Assembly: GCA_011065065.1 (NCBI GenBank)
Contig: JAAKFL010000002.1
Span: 1 to 45,831 of the forward strand
DNA length: 45,831 nucleotides
Source of the DNA: Chlamydiota bacterium
GTDB lineage: Bacteria; Chlamydiota; Chlamydiia; Chlamydiales; SLFE01
Direction: 5' to 3'
Every line of letters begins with the position of its first letter. Within the stretch, counting starts at the first letter, position 1. Under the pieces are notes generated by a model. The model was given only the letters and a program-made list of their open reading frames with translations. It did no database searches and was not told the origin of the DNA. A program made the position numbers and the translations under genes. This document shows, in pieces, positions 7,481 to 17,135 of the stretch.

Positions 7481-10400
7481 CAGCTCCCCGGATAACAAAG
7501 TTGTAATTGCGCTCGTTCACGATCGATAAAACAGACCCCAGAATCATTATGAAAATTCATTCCTCGCAAGAAAAGGTAATAGGTTCCCCCAAAACATTCT
7601 TCAAACGATCGCGTTTCAAAAGGCTTCAGATAACGTTCCAGAGCCTGTTGGTAAATAGCTGCTTGAAAATAATAATCATGCTCCTTCATGGCCTGTTCTA
7701 GATTATCTGCATGATAATCATCGCAAGAAGACCCTAACCAATTACTCTTCCAGTCAACAATGTAGTAAAGACCAGAACATTCAAATACAAAATCAATGAC
7801 CCCTTTTAGAAGGTTATCTGAGGGATTATTGGGATAAAGAAATTCGATTTCATGAAAACGAGATTCAGAAGGAATTTCGGATAAACTCACACCATTGACA
7901 AAAGGTTTCTTCAACGTATTAAATATGATCTCTCCAATGACATCACTCCATTCATGAAAGAGGGAATTCTTTGTAAAAGGCTCTATTAATGCTTTCAAAT
8001 CTTTTGAATTGAATGATTGTTCTACTTTTTCGTAAGAAATCGTTTCCAAAATTAAGTGAATAAGAAGACCAATATCTCTTCCAGAGGGTATTGTGTGAGG
8101 GCTTTTATCGGGATTGTTAAAGTCATGCGGAGGATTCAAAAGAGAAGTCGATGTGAGTGACTTTGTTAACGAGGAAAACGATTTAATCACTTGTTGTGTT
8201 CCTGGTATCGTCACTTTTTCTGGACACTTCAGATCAATTTCCTGTGCAACAAACTTGTAAGGTGCAGGGGAGATCGATGTTGCTAATGAATAAGAAATAT
8301 TATGTTGATGACCTTCGCGATCGATCCAATCAACAAAATTTTCCCCATGATTAAAGTGTGAAAGAAAAAGTTCGATAGGCGATGATTCTCCCTCCATAAT
8401 CTCTCCAGAACCATTTTCTTCTATCGCAATAGGGACATAAAGACGATGCTTAGCACGCGTTAATGCGACATAAAGTTGTCGCATTTTTTCTGAATCGATT
8501 TCTTTTTGAAAGTTGCGATACAGATCACTTTCTGGATCAGTTATAGCCACCAAATGACCTTCAGAGTCATTCTGAACAGGAATGAAGTTATCTTTCTTCG
8601 GAGTTCTATTCATCAGACCCAAGGGAACTACAATATCAAACTCTAATCCTTTACTCATATGAATTGTCAAGATTTCTGCAGTTTCAGCATCGCGATTTTG
8701 ATGACATTTCAATCCCTCATCATCGTTAAACTCCATTGTCTCAAAATCATTCAAATACTGTTGACAGCGTATTAAGGAGCCGTTTTGTTGATACTGAAAT
8801 TCACTGATTAAATCACAAATTTGAACAAATTCATGAAAAAATTCTTCTGAATACTGAATCATAGACTCATAAAGTGTTCCTGAATCCTTCCATGTTGTTC
8901 GCAGTAATTGATCAATAAATTCTGCGAATCCTTTTTTTAATGCTTTCTCGCGTAAATGGCTCCACTTCTCACACACTCCCAACAAAACATCTTCCTCATC
9001 AAGCTGCTTTAACTGATGATGAGTCCATCGAAGCAAACTGCCTCCAAACAGTATTTTGAGTGCACTAATGTCTTTTGGATGATTTAACGCCTCTAAAAGT
9101 TCTTTTGTAGATTGAAAAGCAGGAGATTTCAATAAAATCTTTTGTTTTTGTTTACGAGTTGGAACAGAAAACCGCTCACAATAACGTGAGAAGTCTTCCG
9201 CTTGATATCGATCTCTTACTAATATTGCCCATTGAGAAAATGAAATATTGCATTCGTTTTTCATTCGAATCATTTCATTGACAATTGTGGAATAGAATAA
9301 TTCCTCCTGCAACGGCTTCGGAGGCCATTTTGAGCCACTTTTCTTCCCTTCTCCAATAATAAAGTGTATGGATCCTTTGTCATCATGAAATTCAATTTGG
9401 TTTGATTGTTTCCCTGAAAATACTTGTTTGCACGAAATACTTTTCATTAATTTCGGTAAGTGAAAAAATTCAGGGATTCTCTCTTTTGCAAACAAAGCAT
9501 TCATTGCATCCACAAGACGTGGTTCTGAACGGTAATTTGTATCTAAAGAATATAAATGATCTTCTCCTAATGATTCAGCTGCTGACATATAAGTATAGAT
9601 GTCAGCCTGTCGAAACGCATATATGGACTGCTTGGGATCTCCCACAAGATAAAGGTGAGATCTTTTTTCTGGATCTTTTAAAAACAATTGCCTGAATATT
9701 CCCCATTGAATGGGATCCGTATCCTGAAATTCATCAATAATTACAGCATTATATTGACCACGTATACGATTTGCAAAATTGGCTCCACAGGACCTTCTCA
9801 GCATCTTTTTTAACAAATCATCATACTGATATTTCTCTTCATGACTTAAATAATTTTCTAAAAGTTTCTGACAATCATGTGCCATTCTACCTAATATTAC
9901 ATAAGGATCACACGCTTCATTGATAATTGGATGCAAATTTTCCTGAACAAAATTTACTAATTCAGGATAATGCAAATTTTCAGGTAAAGCTGCTTTACAT
10001 TTCATGTTGTCAGGATGAAGAACTTTTGCATAGGTTAACCCCTCTGAGACTAGCTTTTCGAAGGCATTTTTTGTGAATTCTTGATCAAATAAAGAAGAAA
10101 AATATTTAATGTTCTGTAAAATATCTGGATTAATTTCTTTTTGACGGTTAGTGATTTTTTTAAACGATGGAGCCAACTGATAAAAATCTTCGAGTATTTT
10201 TTCTGATTGATATTTGTTTTGGATCAGCACAAATCTCTCTGAAAAATTTTTAAAAAGGGCTTCAAAACACTCTGTGGAGACGATTTTGAGTCCTCTCGAT
10301 AGCAAATTTAAAAGTGCATTTTCAACTCTTCGAATATCATTTCCGTATTTAGATAAAACAAATTTCAGTTGCACAGTGCTGTATGAGCCTTGATTTAACC

Positions 10401-10890
10401 CTGTGATAAAGAAGTCGTGAATCACTTTTCGAATTTCATTAGATTGAACAAGGTCGTTCATGGCTTCGGTTTCTTCATCAAAAATGAATGAACATTCTTT
10501 CAATGTCCTTTCACAAAACGCATGAATGGTTGTGATAAAAGCTTCTTCAAAGTCGGCGAGAGCTTGTTCTAAGCGCCTTTTGACTTTTTTTGTTTGCGTT
10601 TTGCATTCAAGAATTTTTTTGACAAAGTCTGGGCTATTTTCAATATCACCACTAATGATAAAAGAAAGGCTACGTTCGATATTTTTATGAATGCGTTCTT
10701 TTAATTCGCTTGTAGCTGCGCGAGTAAATGTCACAACAAGAATTTGATCCACGTGACATATCGGATCTTCAATGAGTAGTCGTACATATAAATTTTCGAT
10801 GGAAAAAGTCTTCCCTGTTCCCGCTGATGCCTCCAGAAGGTAGTGTCGATGGATATTTAGGTCTCTGTTAAGAACTTCAAATCGTTTCAT
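7480..10890 (-). CDS. recB: RecBCD exonuclease V beta subunit (3'-5' helicase and nuclease)
   Basis: 1136 residues, close to the usual 1180. It is a UvrD-like SF1A helicase: Walker A EASAGTGKTFS at residues 20-30, VVTFTRAAT, DEFQDTDPIQWGIF (motif II), VGDPKQSIYAFRQAD (motif III), TIHMSKGLEFDIVVPLG (motif V) and YVALTRAKHRLY (motif VI). The C-terminal RecB-family nuclease domain keeps GVIDFVFECSGLYYIVDWKS, with the Asp...Asp-x-Lys catalytic triad, so both activities look intact. The start overlaps the recC stop by ATGA and the end overlaps recD by one base: a tightly coupled operon giving fixed subunit ratios. It acts on double-strand ends, handing over to RecA (gene at 37424). Confidence 0.97.
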   Translation of the reverse strand: MKRFEVLNRDLNIHRHYLLEASAGTGKTFSIENLYVRLLIEDPICHVDQILVVTFTRAATSELKERIHKNIERSLSFIISGDIENSPDFVKKILECKTQTKKVKRRLEQALADFEEAFITTIHAFCERTLKECSFIFDEETEAMNDLVQSNEIRKVIHDFFITGLNQGSYSTVQLKFVLSKYGNDIRRVENALLNLLSRGLKIVSTECFEALFKNFSERFVLIQNKYQSEKILEDFYQLAPSFKKITNRQKEINPDILQNIKYFSSLFDQEFTKNAFEKLVSEGLTYAKVLHPDNMKCKAALPENLHYPELVNFVQENLHPIINEACDPYVILGRMAHDCQKLLENYLSHEEKYQYDDLLKKMLRRSCGANFANRIRGQYNAVIIDEFQDTDPIQWGIFRQLFLKDPEKRSHLYLVGDPKQSIYAFRQADIYTYMSAAESLGEDHLYSLDTNYRSEPRLVDAMNALFAKERIPEFFHLPKLMKSISCKQVFSGKQSNQIEFHDDKGSIHFIIGEGKKSGSKWPPKPLQEELFYSTIVNEMIRMKNECNISFSQWAILVRDRYQAEDFSRYCERFSVPTRKQKQKILLKSPAFQSTKELLEALNHPKDISALKILFGGSLLRWTHHQLKQLDEEDVLLGVCEKWSHLREKALKKGFAEFIDQLLRTTWKDSGTLYESMIQYSEEFFHEFVQICDLISEFQYQQNGSLIRCQQYLNDFETMEFNDDEGLKCHQNRDAETAEILTIHMSKGLEFDIVVPLGLMNRTPKKDNFIPVQNDSEGHLVAITDPESDLYRNFQKEIDSEKMRQLYVALTRAKHRLYVPIAIEENGSGEIMEGESSPIELFLSHFNHGENFVDWIDREGHQHNISYSLATSISPAPYKFVAQEIDLKCPEKVTIPGTQQVIKSFSSLTKSLTSTSLLNPPHDFNNPDKSPHTIPSGRDIGLLIHLILETISYEKVEQSFNSKDLKALIEPFTKNSLFHEWSDVIGEIIFNTLKKPFVNGVSLSEIPSESRFHEIEFLYPNNPSDNLLKGVIDFVFECSGLYYIVDWKSNWLGSSCDDYHADNLEQAMKEHDYYFQAAIYQQALERYLKPFETRSFEECFGGTYYLFLRGMNFHNDSGVCFIDRERAQLQLCYPGS

Positions 10891-13800
10891 TTTTTTATCT
10901 TCAGTTTTGAAAATAGTTCATGATCAAAATCAATGCATGAAAAAGCTTTCTCTTTCCACTTCTCAATGTAAGTGGTGTCTAATTCATCAATTTGTTTCTC
11001 TCGGAGACACCAGAGAAGGTATTTGTTATAGGATTGCTTGAACTGATTCTGCAAGGATTTATTGATCGTCTCTTCTAATTTTTCTCCTTTGAAAATGTCT
11101 TGAATCCATTCAGGAAGCAATGGTGATGCTTCATCGAGACAATGATGGTAGTAATCAATATATTTCTTCAACCATACAAATGGTTCAGCAACATCGCACG
11201 GTATTTTTGTTTTTGATTTTAAGAAAATTAACTGTTTTTTTATCGACAAGTGTTCCGGAAGTATTTCACTAATGCAATTGAGTATTAATATCTTAGGCCA
11301 GGCTGCAAAGAGCTCGGTTACAGATTCTTTATTGTATATACAAAGCCCTTCTTTTGTTAACGAATCCATCTTTCCAACGACAACATGGTTGTCAATTTTA
11401 ATGGCAGGAATTTGCCACTGCTGTGGTTGAATCATTTGTATTGTATCACTGTGTTCGTTTAATTCTACGCTCAAGAAATCTGATTCGGAGATGCCTTCAC
11501 TTTCTAAGAAATTTTTTAGTGCTTCACCTTCTCCTCGAAAATTCATGACTGAAAGATCCTTAAACAATCCTTGTGGAAGTCTCCCTTTTCCTTCCGCCCT
11601 TTTAATCACATCATCTAATGAGTTTTTTAGCGCTTCGGTTTTGAGCTGATATTCTTCTAGTGAATTCATCACAAAATGATCTTCTGCGGTTAATGATTCA
11701 TCATCTTTAATCATGATTCCGAGGGCTTGATTGAAGTAAGTTCTTAAGGGATTCTTGGCGCATTTAAACAACTGAGTGAGAGTCACTAAAGACTCTTCTT
11801 TTTTGGGTTTTGATTCAGAATCTTGAAAGAGTTCTGACATAAAATGCTTGGTTTTCTTTTCCGGTTGAAGAAGACTTTTTGATGCTGCGTAATCTTGAAA
11901 ACTGTAACTGAAAAAATTTTCATTTCTTTCAAAATATTTTTTATGAAAACTGCTAAATGGATGTTCTATCACGCAAATTTCTGATAAAGGTTTTTGTTTG
12001 TGAGTATATGAGTGATCGAGCGTGTTCAAAAGTTCTGTGATCAAAAGTGAAGGTTTTTTCTCTTGAGAATCTTTTGTGTAACTCATGATAAAATAGTCAC
12101 GCGCCGACAAGAGAGCTTCTAAAAACAGATAGCGATCAAAATCTCTTGAGCTGGGTACGTAGTCTGCAAGGGAATTATGAATCATTTTGTTTAGGGGGGA
12201 ACGCACTTCTTTCTTCGGGAAGACTCCCTCTTCCATCCCCATAAGTATCACAACCTTAGCGGGTATTGCCCTCATAGGAAGCATTGAACAAAATTTTACT
12301 GCCTGTACATGTGACTCTTTGAAATTCATCGACTGTTCTGAAAACGCTTGTTCTAAGTGTGCGTTTATGGTGTTCCAGGAAAATTCACAGGATTGATCGA
12401 ATTCTTTTGTGAGATGAAATCGTTCAAAAATACCAAGAAGTTGTTCTTCTTCACGTAAAGCTTCGTCATCTTTTTTATCTACGCGAAAATAGGCCTCATA
12501 CAGGCACCTCAAGTACAAGGTCCAATGGTGAAGATTGTGATGGTGGCATTCGGATAAAGGTTTTAGATCTTCTCGCAACGAACGGATCAAATGGATTAAC
12601 TTGCCTAATAAAGGCGCCTGAGACATCTCCACAGCCTCATAGGGGACCACATGAAGAGAATTTTCATCATCTGGGCTCATGCTGAGACCAAATAGTAAAC
12701 GCTCGATTCCATGTTCCCAAGTTCCCGTACGATTTTTATTTTCAATTGCAGAACTTTTCAACAATTCATTCCGATGATCCACATCACTTCCCCAGCGAAT
12801 GCGTGTCTCCATCACCCACTCGCGAAATTGTGCGACATCATTTTGTGATAAACCATGCTTTCGCATCACCTCTGGGATTTCAAGAAATTGCAACATTGAT
12901 ACGACATCCCATCGACTCTTTGACAACTGAATGAGCGACTGAAACCCTTGGACAACAGAGCTTTGAGAGGACATTTTAAGATCATAGATCTGAAAATCAA
13001 GGGGTTGTTCAGGATTATCAAACATTGCCTTGATGTAAGGAACGTAATCTGTGATATCCGGAGCCATCACAATCACATCGCTAGGTAAATATCCATGAAG
13101 GTGAATCAAATGCATGAGATTGTTGTAAAGAATTTGGATTTCTCTGCGTCTTGTTGGAGCTACATGAACTTGAATTGTAGAGATGTCATCGATCTCTTGT
13201 TTTTCAGTTGTTGGTCTGAGAACCAGCATATCGTTTTGCAATTGGGAGAGAAGTGTATCTTTTGGGGACTCGACATGTTCAAATACTCCATCATCGCAAT
13301 CATCTTCGATTTGAAACATCATTTTTCTCCCCAATCGTCCCAAATTGGCAAGAAGTACATTCCGATCCTGAAAATATTCTTCCATTTCTTGCTGTTTTTC
13401 TTCCTGGATTCCCTTTTTCCGCCATTGTCTTCGGATATGGCGAAGCTCGCTATCGGAAGTGACATCTCCCCAGTACTGTTCACAAGGAGAAAGCAGGTAA
13501 TAATGGACAGGAATTGTTTGTGAGACACATTTAAAAAATTGATGGTGAAGGGCTGACAAAAAATTCAATCCAAAGAGGTGGACCTGCATGTCTTTTGGTT
13601 CAGCTTGCTTATTAAAATAGGAGGAAAGTTCCTCGTGGGGAGTCGTCCATTTGGGGTGGTTTTTGTAAATTTGTAAAAATAAAGCCTCTTGCCAATCCTT
13701 CGGACCGGATTCGCTCCAGTTTTTGATCATGGGACCGGCATAAAGTCCATATTGCATAAACAAATTGGCCAACTCCGTCGCTAATTGAGTCAATCGCCGT

Positions 13801-14189
13801 GCGCTTTTGAATGGAGAAGACGTTTGCAAGAAGCGGCGTAGCGGTTGCCAATGATCATCACAGGAATCTTTTAAAATAATTTGTTTGATCTCATGTTCAA
13901 TAGCCAAAGCCATTTCAAATTGTGAGGCGAGGGTGCCCCGTTCAGTTTCGGGGAAGCCTTTCGCGAGTTGACCGATAACTTGGTTGATGTAGGTCATTTC
14001 GATCCCCATCGCCACTGACAGATCGGGATCTGTTGCCAATTTCCAGAGGATCCAAGATCTCATGATTGGGCTGGGAACTACCAGCAATCTCTGAGTGAAG
14101 GGGCGGGAATCTGAAAAAAGAGAATTTTTCAAGATGGTAAATAAAATTTCCATTTGGTTACTAGAATGTACACAAAAATTACCATTCAT
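10887..14189 (-). CDS. recC: RecBCD exonuclease V gamma subunit (Chi-recognition subunit)
   Basis: 1100 residues, the normal RecC size. The N-terminus (CVHSSNQMEILFTIL) aligns by pattern with the RecC start 'YHSNRLDVL', supporting the ATG at 14187-14189. Blocks typical of this inactivated helicase are LVVPSPIMRSWILWKLA, VHLFGLNFLSALHHQFF, VIVMAPDITDYVPYI, and the conserved VVILMGMEEGVFPKKE with DRYLFLEALLSARDYFIMSYT near the middle. Walker A is absent, as expected for RecC. It is the first gene of the recC-recB-recD unit; its promoter must lie in 14190-14371, the 182-bp A+T-rich gap shared with the divergent MFS gene. Whether it still reads a Chi sequence cannot be judged here. Confidence 0.95.
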   Translation of the reverse strand: MNGNFCVHSSNQMEILFTILKNSLFSDSRPFTQRLLVVPSPIMRSWILWKLATDPDLSVAMGIEMTYINQVIGQLAKGFPETERGTLASQFEMALAIEHEIKQIILKDSCDDHWQPLRRFLQTSSPFKSARRLTQLATELANLFMQYGLYAGPMIKNWSESGPKDWQEALFLQIYKNHPKWTTPHEELSSYFNKQAEPKDMQVHLFGLNFLSALHHQFFKCVSQTIPVHYYLLSPCEQYWGDVTSDSELRHIRRQWRKKGIQEEKQQEMEEYFQDRNVLLANLGRLGRKMMFQIEDDCDDGVFEHVESPKDTLLSQLQNDMLVLRPTTEKQEIDDISTIQVHVAPTRRREIQILYNNLMHLIHLHGYLPSDVIVMAPDITDYVPYIKAMFDNPEQPLDFQIYDLKMSSQSSVVQGFQSLIQLSKSRWDVVSMLQFLEIPEVMRKHGLSQNDVAQFREWVMETRIRWGSDVDHRNELLKSSAIENKNRTGTWEHGIERLLFGLSMSPDDENSLHVVPYEAVEMSQAPLLGKLIHLIRSLREDLKPLSECHHHNLHHWTLYLRCLYEAYFRVDKKDDEALREEEQLLGIFERFHLTKEFDQSCEFSWNTINAHLEQAFSEQSMNFKESHVQAVKFCSMLPMRAIPAKVVILMGMEEGVFPKKEVRSPLNKMIHNSLADYVPSSRDFDRYLFLEALLSARDYFIMSYTKDSQEKKPSLLITELLNTLDHSYTHKQKPLSEICVIEHPFSSFHKKYFERNENFFSYSFQDYAASKSLLQPEKKTKHFMSELFQDSESKPKKEESLVTLTQLFKCAKNPLRTYFNQALGIMIKDDESLTAEDHFVMNSLEEYQLKTEALKNSLDDVIKRAEGKGRLPQGLFKDLSVMNFRGEGEALKNFLESEGISESDFLSVELNEHSDTIQMIQPQQWQIPAIKIDNHVVVGKMDSLTKEGLCIYNKESVTELFAAWPKILILNCISEILPEHLSIKKQLIFLKSKTKIPCDVAEPFVWLKKYIDYYHHCLDEASPLLPEWIQDIFKGEKLEETINKSLQNQFKQSYNKYLLWCLREKQIDELDTTYIEKWKEKAFSCIDFDHELFSKLKIKK

Positions 14190-14371
14190 GTTATCATCTT
14201 CTTTTAAACTGAATCACTTAAAGGTTAACTCTCATTTTAGGTCGAATTTGAGTATAGATGAATTGGTTCTTAACGGACAACAATTCCGTTTTGATATATA
14301 TAACAGATTAAGTTCCAACACCTATTCTTATCCTATCACTCATATTCAACTTAAATATTTAAGGTTTTAAA

Positions 14372-16138
14372 ATGGTCGACACTCAAAAATTCATTCAATA
14401 TTTTAGAACGAAGAAAATTACTTCGTTCACCTATCTCAATATCACCCAGTTTCTTGGTGCCTTGAATGATAACATCTATAAACTTTTGATTGCTTTCTTT
14501 TTGATTCAGCAATTAGGTGCTGATAGAAGCTATCTCATTTTTTCTACAACCGGAGCCATCTTTGTCCTTCCGTTCCTGCTATTCTCTTCTAACTCAGGAA
14601 CCTTGGCAGATCGATTTAGCAAACGAAACATTATCGTTTTCACAAAAATCTTAGAGCTTTTAGTGATGTCGATGGGGTTGATGGCCTTCGCATTCGAAAG
14701 CGTCGCGTTTTCTTATGTCACTCTTTTTATGATGGCCACACAGAGTGCGATATTTGGTCCTTCTAAGTATGGCATCATGCCAGAAATTGTAGAGATCGAA
14801 AAGATTCCACGCGCCAACGGATTGCTGACCTCGTTCACGTTCCTTGCGATTATCATCGGTACATTTTTGGCGTCGTTCATTACCGATATCACAGACCGGA
14901 ACTTTATTCTCGCCGCCTTGTCTTGTACCCTGATCTCCTTGGCGGGAGTGATGATGAGCTTTGGGATTGAATATACGCCTCCTTCCGGCTCCATAAAACG
15001 ACTGGATGTGCGCTTTTTACGGGATATCTATAAGACGCTGAAAGTATCCTATCATGTTCCTTCACTTTTACCAGCAATACTGGGCTCTGCATTCTTTTTG
15101 TTTTTAGGAGCCTATGTCCAGCTAAACATCATCCCGTTTGCCATGGAAGCGTTGGGTCTGACGGATGTTCAAGGTGGATACCTGTTTCTGCTAACTGCCT
15201 TAGGAATTGGGACTGGAGCAGTATTAGCAGGAAGAATTTCGGGAAAAGTCGTAGAGTTGGGAATTGTCCCCACTGCTGCATGTGGGATTACCATCTGTCT
15301 GTTTTTAATCGATTACTACTCATCATCCCTCACTATCATCATTCCTCTGATTCTGATCACAGGGATTTTGGGGGGCATGTACCAAATCCCGTTGGATAGT
15401 TTTATCCAAATCGCCAGCCCCAATGAATCACGAGGCCAAGTCATTGCCGCCACAAACTTCTTAAGCTTTAGCGGCGTCTTGTTAGCATCTATGATGCTTT
15501 ATCTCCTATCCGGTGTCATAGGGTTACGCGCAGACCAAGGGTTTTCGGTTTTAGGAGTCTTTGCTGGATGTGTTACAATTTACTTTTCTTTCCAGTTTTA
15601 TGATTACGTATCCCGTTTTGTCGGTATGATCCTTTCAAAACTGCACTTTTCCACCACATATGAAGGATTAGACAATATCCCTTCGGAACCAGCACTTTAC
15701 GTCTGCCAGCATACTGCCTGGAACGATACCTTATTAATGTTAGGAGCCCAACGATTACGCATGAGGTTCTTTATTCAAAATGAACAAGAACACAAAGGCT
15801 GGATGAAACGATTGTACAAGTTCTTAAGAGTTGTCTTTATTCCCGAGGTAGAAACCTTGAGTGACAATTTAGAGTCTATCCATTCCATTGGAAAGACCTT
15901 GAGAAGAGGCATTTCCATCTGTATTTTTGTCGAAAATATGGCCATTGAAGATGAAATCAATATGATCCTCTCATCTACAGCCTTCTGTGACGTTCTTAAA
16001 GCCCATGAAACAAAAATCATTCCGGTGAAAATAGAAAAAGGGGCTAAAGAGAAAAGCCATAGATTTTTACCCATGTTGATGAATCGCATTCATATTCCGG
16101 CTTATTTGACATTTTACCAGCCCAAAGAAATTGCATGA
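14372..16138 (+). CDS. MFS lysophospholipid-type transporter fused to a PlsC-like acyltransferase domain
   Basis: 588 residues. Residues 20-415 form an MFS permease of LplT type: QFLGALNDNIYK at 26-37, then loop motif GTLADRFSKR at 77-86 and about twelve hydrophobic segments. Residues 425-588 resemble a glycerophosphate acyltransferase (PlsC) domain: HTAWND at 447-452 keeps the HX4D motif, and IIPVKIE at 549-555 matches block IV. The usual EGTRS block is replaced by ENMA at 521-524, so substrate binding may differ. LplT flips lysophospholipids inward and Aas re-acylates them in other bacteria, so the fusion could couple uptake and acylation of (host) lysolipids; that role is inferred. AAGG seven bases before the ATG supports the start. 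It is divergent from recC and no acyl-ACP synthetase follows. Confidence 0.8.
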   Translation: MVDTQKFIQYFRTKKITSFTYLNITQFLGALNDNIYKLLIAFFLIQQLGADRSYLIFSTTGAIFVLPFLLFSSNSGTLADRFSKRNIIVFTKILELLVMSMGLMAFAFESVAFSYVTLFMMATQSAIFGPSKYGIMPEIVEIEKIPRANGLLTSFTFLAIIIGTFLASFITDITDRNFILAALSCTLISLAGVMMSFGIEYTPPSGSIKRLDVRFLRDIYKTLKVSYHVPSLLPAILGSAFFLFLGAYVQLNIIPFAMEALGLTDVQGGYLFLLTALGIGTGAVLAGRISGKVVELGIVPTAACGITICLFLIDYYSSSLTIIIPLILITGILGGMYQIPLDSFIQIASPNESRGQVIAATNFLSFSGVLLASMMLYLLSGVIGLRADQGFSVLGVFAGCVTIYFSFQFYDYVSRFVGMILSKLHFSTTYEGLDNIPSEPALYVCQHTAWNDTLLMLGAQRLRMRFFIQNEQEHKGWMKRLYKFLRVVFIPEVETLSDNLESIHSIGKTLRRGISICIFVENMAIEDEINMILSSTAFCDVLKAHETKIIPVKIEKGAKEKSHRFLPMLMNRIHIPAYLTFYQPKEIA

Positions 16139-16241
16139 ACTCACCAATTAATCCTTCAAAAAATAAAAAAAAGCCAAAAAACAACTGATTTTTCACTATA
16201 AAACAAGTTTTTGATATTTTTCTAACATTTTAAAATTATTA

Positions 16242-16270
16242 TTTACATTAATTTGAAAATAGGTTATAAT
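16242..16270 (+). promoter_or_regulatory. Near-consensus major-sigma promoter for the GNAT gene
   Basis: TTTACA (16242-16247), a 17-base spacer, then TATAAT (16265-16270). The predicted start is about 35 bases before the ATG at 16312, and AAAGGA sits 8 bases before that ATG. Confidence 0.7.
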
Positions 16271-16311
16271 CCTTATAAATCAAACATAATAATTTAAAAA
16301 GGATATAATTA

Positions 16312-16809
16312 ATGATAACTACTACAACTGTTAATCCTACAATTGTTATAGAAAATCTAGCTCAAGAAAACGAGAGCTTTCATAACGATTTGAAGGAGAT
16401 TTTTGAGATAAACACCCAAGTGGGTTGGGGTAGATTTAATCGTGGGTCTATGACACGCCGAGCATACTCTGATCCATGTCCTTACCTTGTTGCGAAGGTT
16501 GGTGAAGCTGTCGCCGGGTATATTATTTCTGAAAAAAATTATGAGGGGCAGGCTTATATTCCTTTTATCGCCACAAACCCCGATTTCCAAGGTCAGGGAA
16601 TTGGAAAAAAACTAATGTTAGCTGCAATTGAGAATGCCAGAAAGGATGGGCGCACAGGTGTCGTATTTAAATACCGAGGAAACAAGGACCATCTGAAAAA
16701 GTTTTATACGGAGACTATTCCCACCCTAGCAAAATGTACTTTTACTACCGAGGACCATGGGAAATTTATGAATGGTGATCCGAAGGTTGGAGTCAACTAC
16801 GAAATCTAA
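16312..16809 (+). CDS. GNAT-family N-acetyltransferase
   Basis: 165 residues. The acetyl-CoA binding core is IPFIATNPDFQGQGIGKKLM at about residues 83-102, with the Q-x-x-G-x-G pattern QGQGIGKK, followed by the helix AAIENARKDGRTGVVF. The family transfers acetyl groups to amines; the substrate cannot be told (peptide N-termini, amino sugars and small metabolites are all possible). It has its own promoter (16242-16270), ribosome-binding site and intrinsic terminator (16848-16880), so it is a stand-alone transcription unit. The N-terminus is Thr/Asn rich (MITTTTVNPTIVIENL), longer than the bare domain needs. Confidence 0.85.
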   Translation: MITTTTVNPTIVIENLAQENESFHNDLKEIFEINTQVGWGRFNRGSMTRRAYSDPCPYLVAKVGEAVAGYIISEKNYEGQAYIPFIATNPDFQGQGIGKKLMLAAIENARKDGRTGVVFKYRGNKDHLKKFYTETIPTLAKCTFTTEDHGKFMNGDPKVGVNYEI

Positions 16810-16847
16810 TCCGTATTTAGGATATTAGACGCAGATAGACACAGATG

Positions 16848-16880
16848 GCCGCAGATAGAATCTTAATCTGCGGCTTTTTT
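16848..16880 (+). terminator. Intrinsic terminator of the GNAT gene
   Basis: GCCGCAGAT (16848-16856) and ATCTGCGGC (16866-16874) form a perfect 9-bp stem with a 9-base loop, directly followed by TTTTTT. The left arm comes from the dispersed GCAGAT repeat family, so here a repeat has become, or always was, a terminator. Confidence 0.85.
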
Positions 16881-17042
16881 ACGTCACAAATTTGATATCT
16901 GATTTTTTATGATTCGTCTTCAAAAATCCTACCAAAATACCAGGAAAATTTCTTGATACAATTTCTGGACGTTTTATCCTGTTAATCCTTACTATCCTGC
17001 GTGGAAAACTTCCCCTCTTGAAACCGAATAAAAAATAATAGC

Positions 17043-17123
17043 AACATCCTGTTCATCCTTAACATCCTATTATCCTGTATCAGAAAAACAGGATAATAGG
17101 ATGGCAAGGATGAACAGGATGTT
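17043..17123. repeat. CAGGAT/ATCCTG hairpin between convergent genes
   Basis: Arms 17043-17078 and 17088-17123 (36 bp) are inverted copies with a two-base mismatch and a 9-base loop. A half-copy (CCTGTTAATCCTTACTATCC) lies upstream near 16978-16998. The stretch 16881-17135 between the GNAT terminator and the outer-membrane-protein stop codon contains nothing else that I recognise. Confidence 0.85.
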
Positions 17124-17135
17124 TTTTAACTCACA

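Noticed and set aside
13095..13523. 142-codon open frame on the + strand
   Set aside because: Entirely inside recC on the opposite strand, low-complexity sequence, no ribosome-binding site.
14095..14370. 91-codon open frame crossing the recC start and the gap to the MFS gene
   Set aside because: Overlaps recC coding sequence, has no start signals, and the sequence shows no conserved pattern; the gap is better explained as a divergent promoter region.
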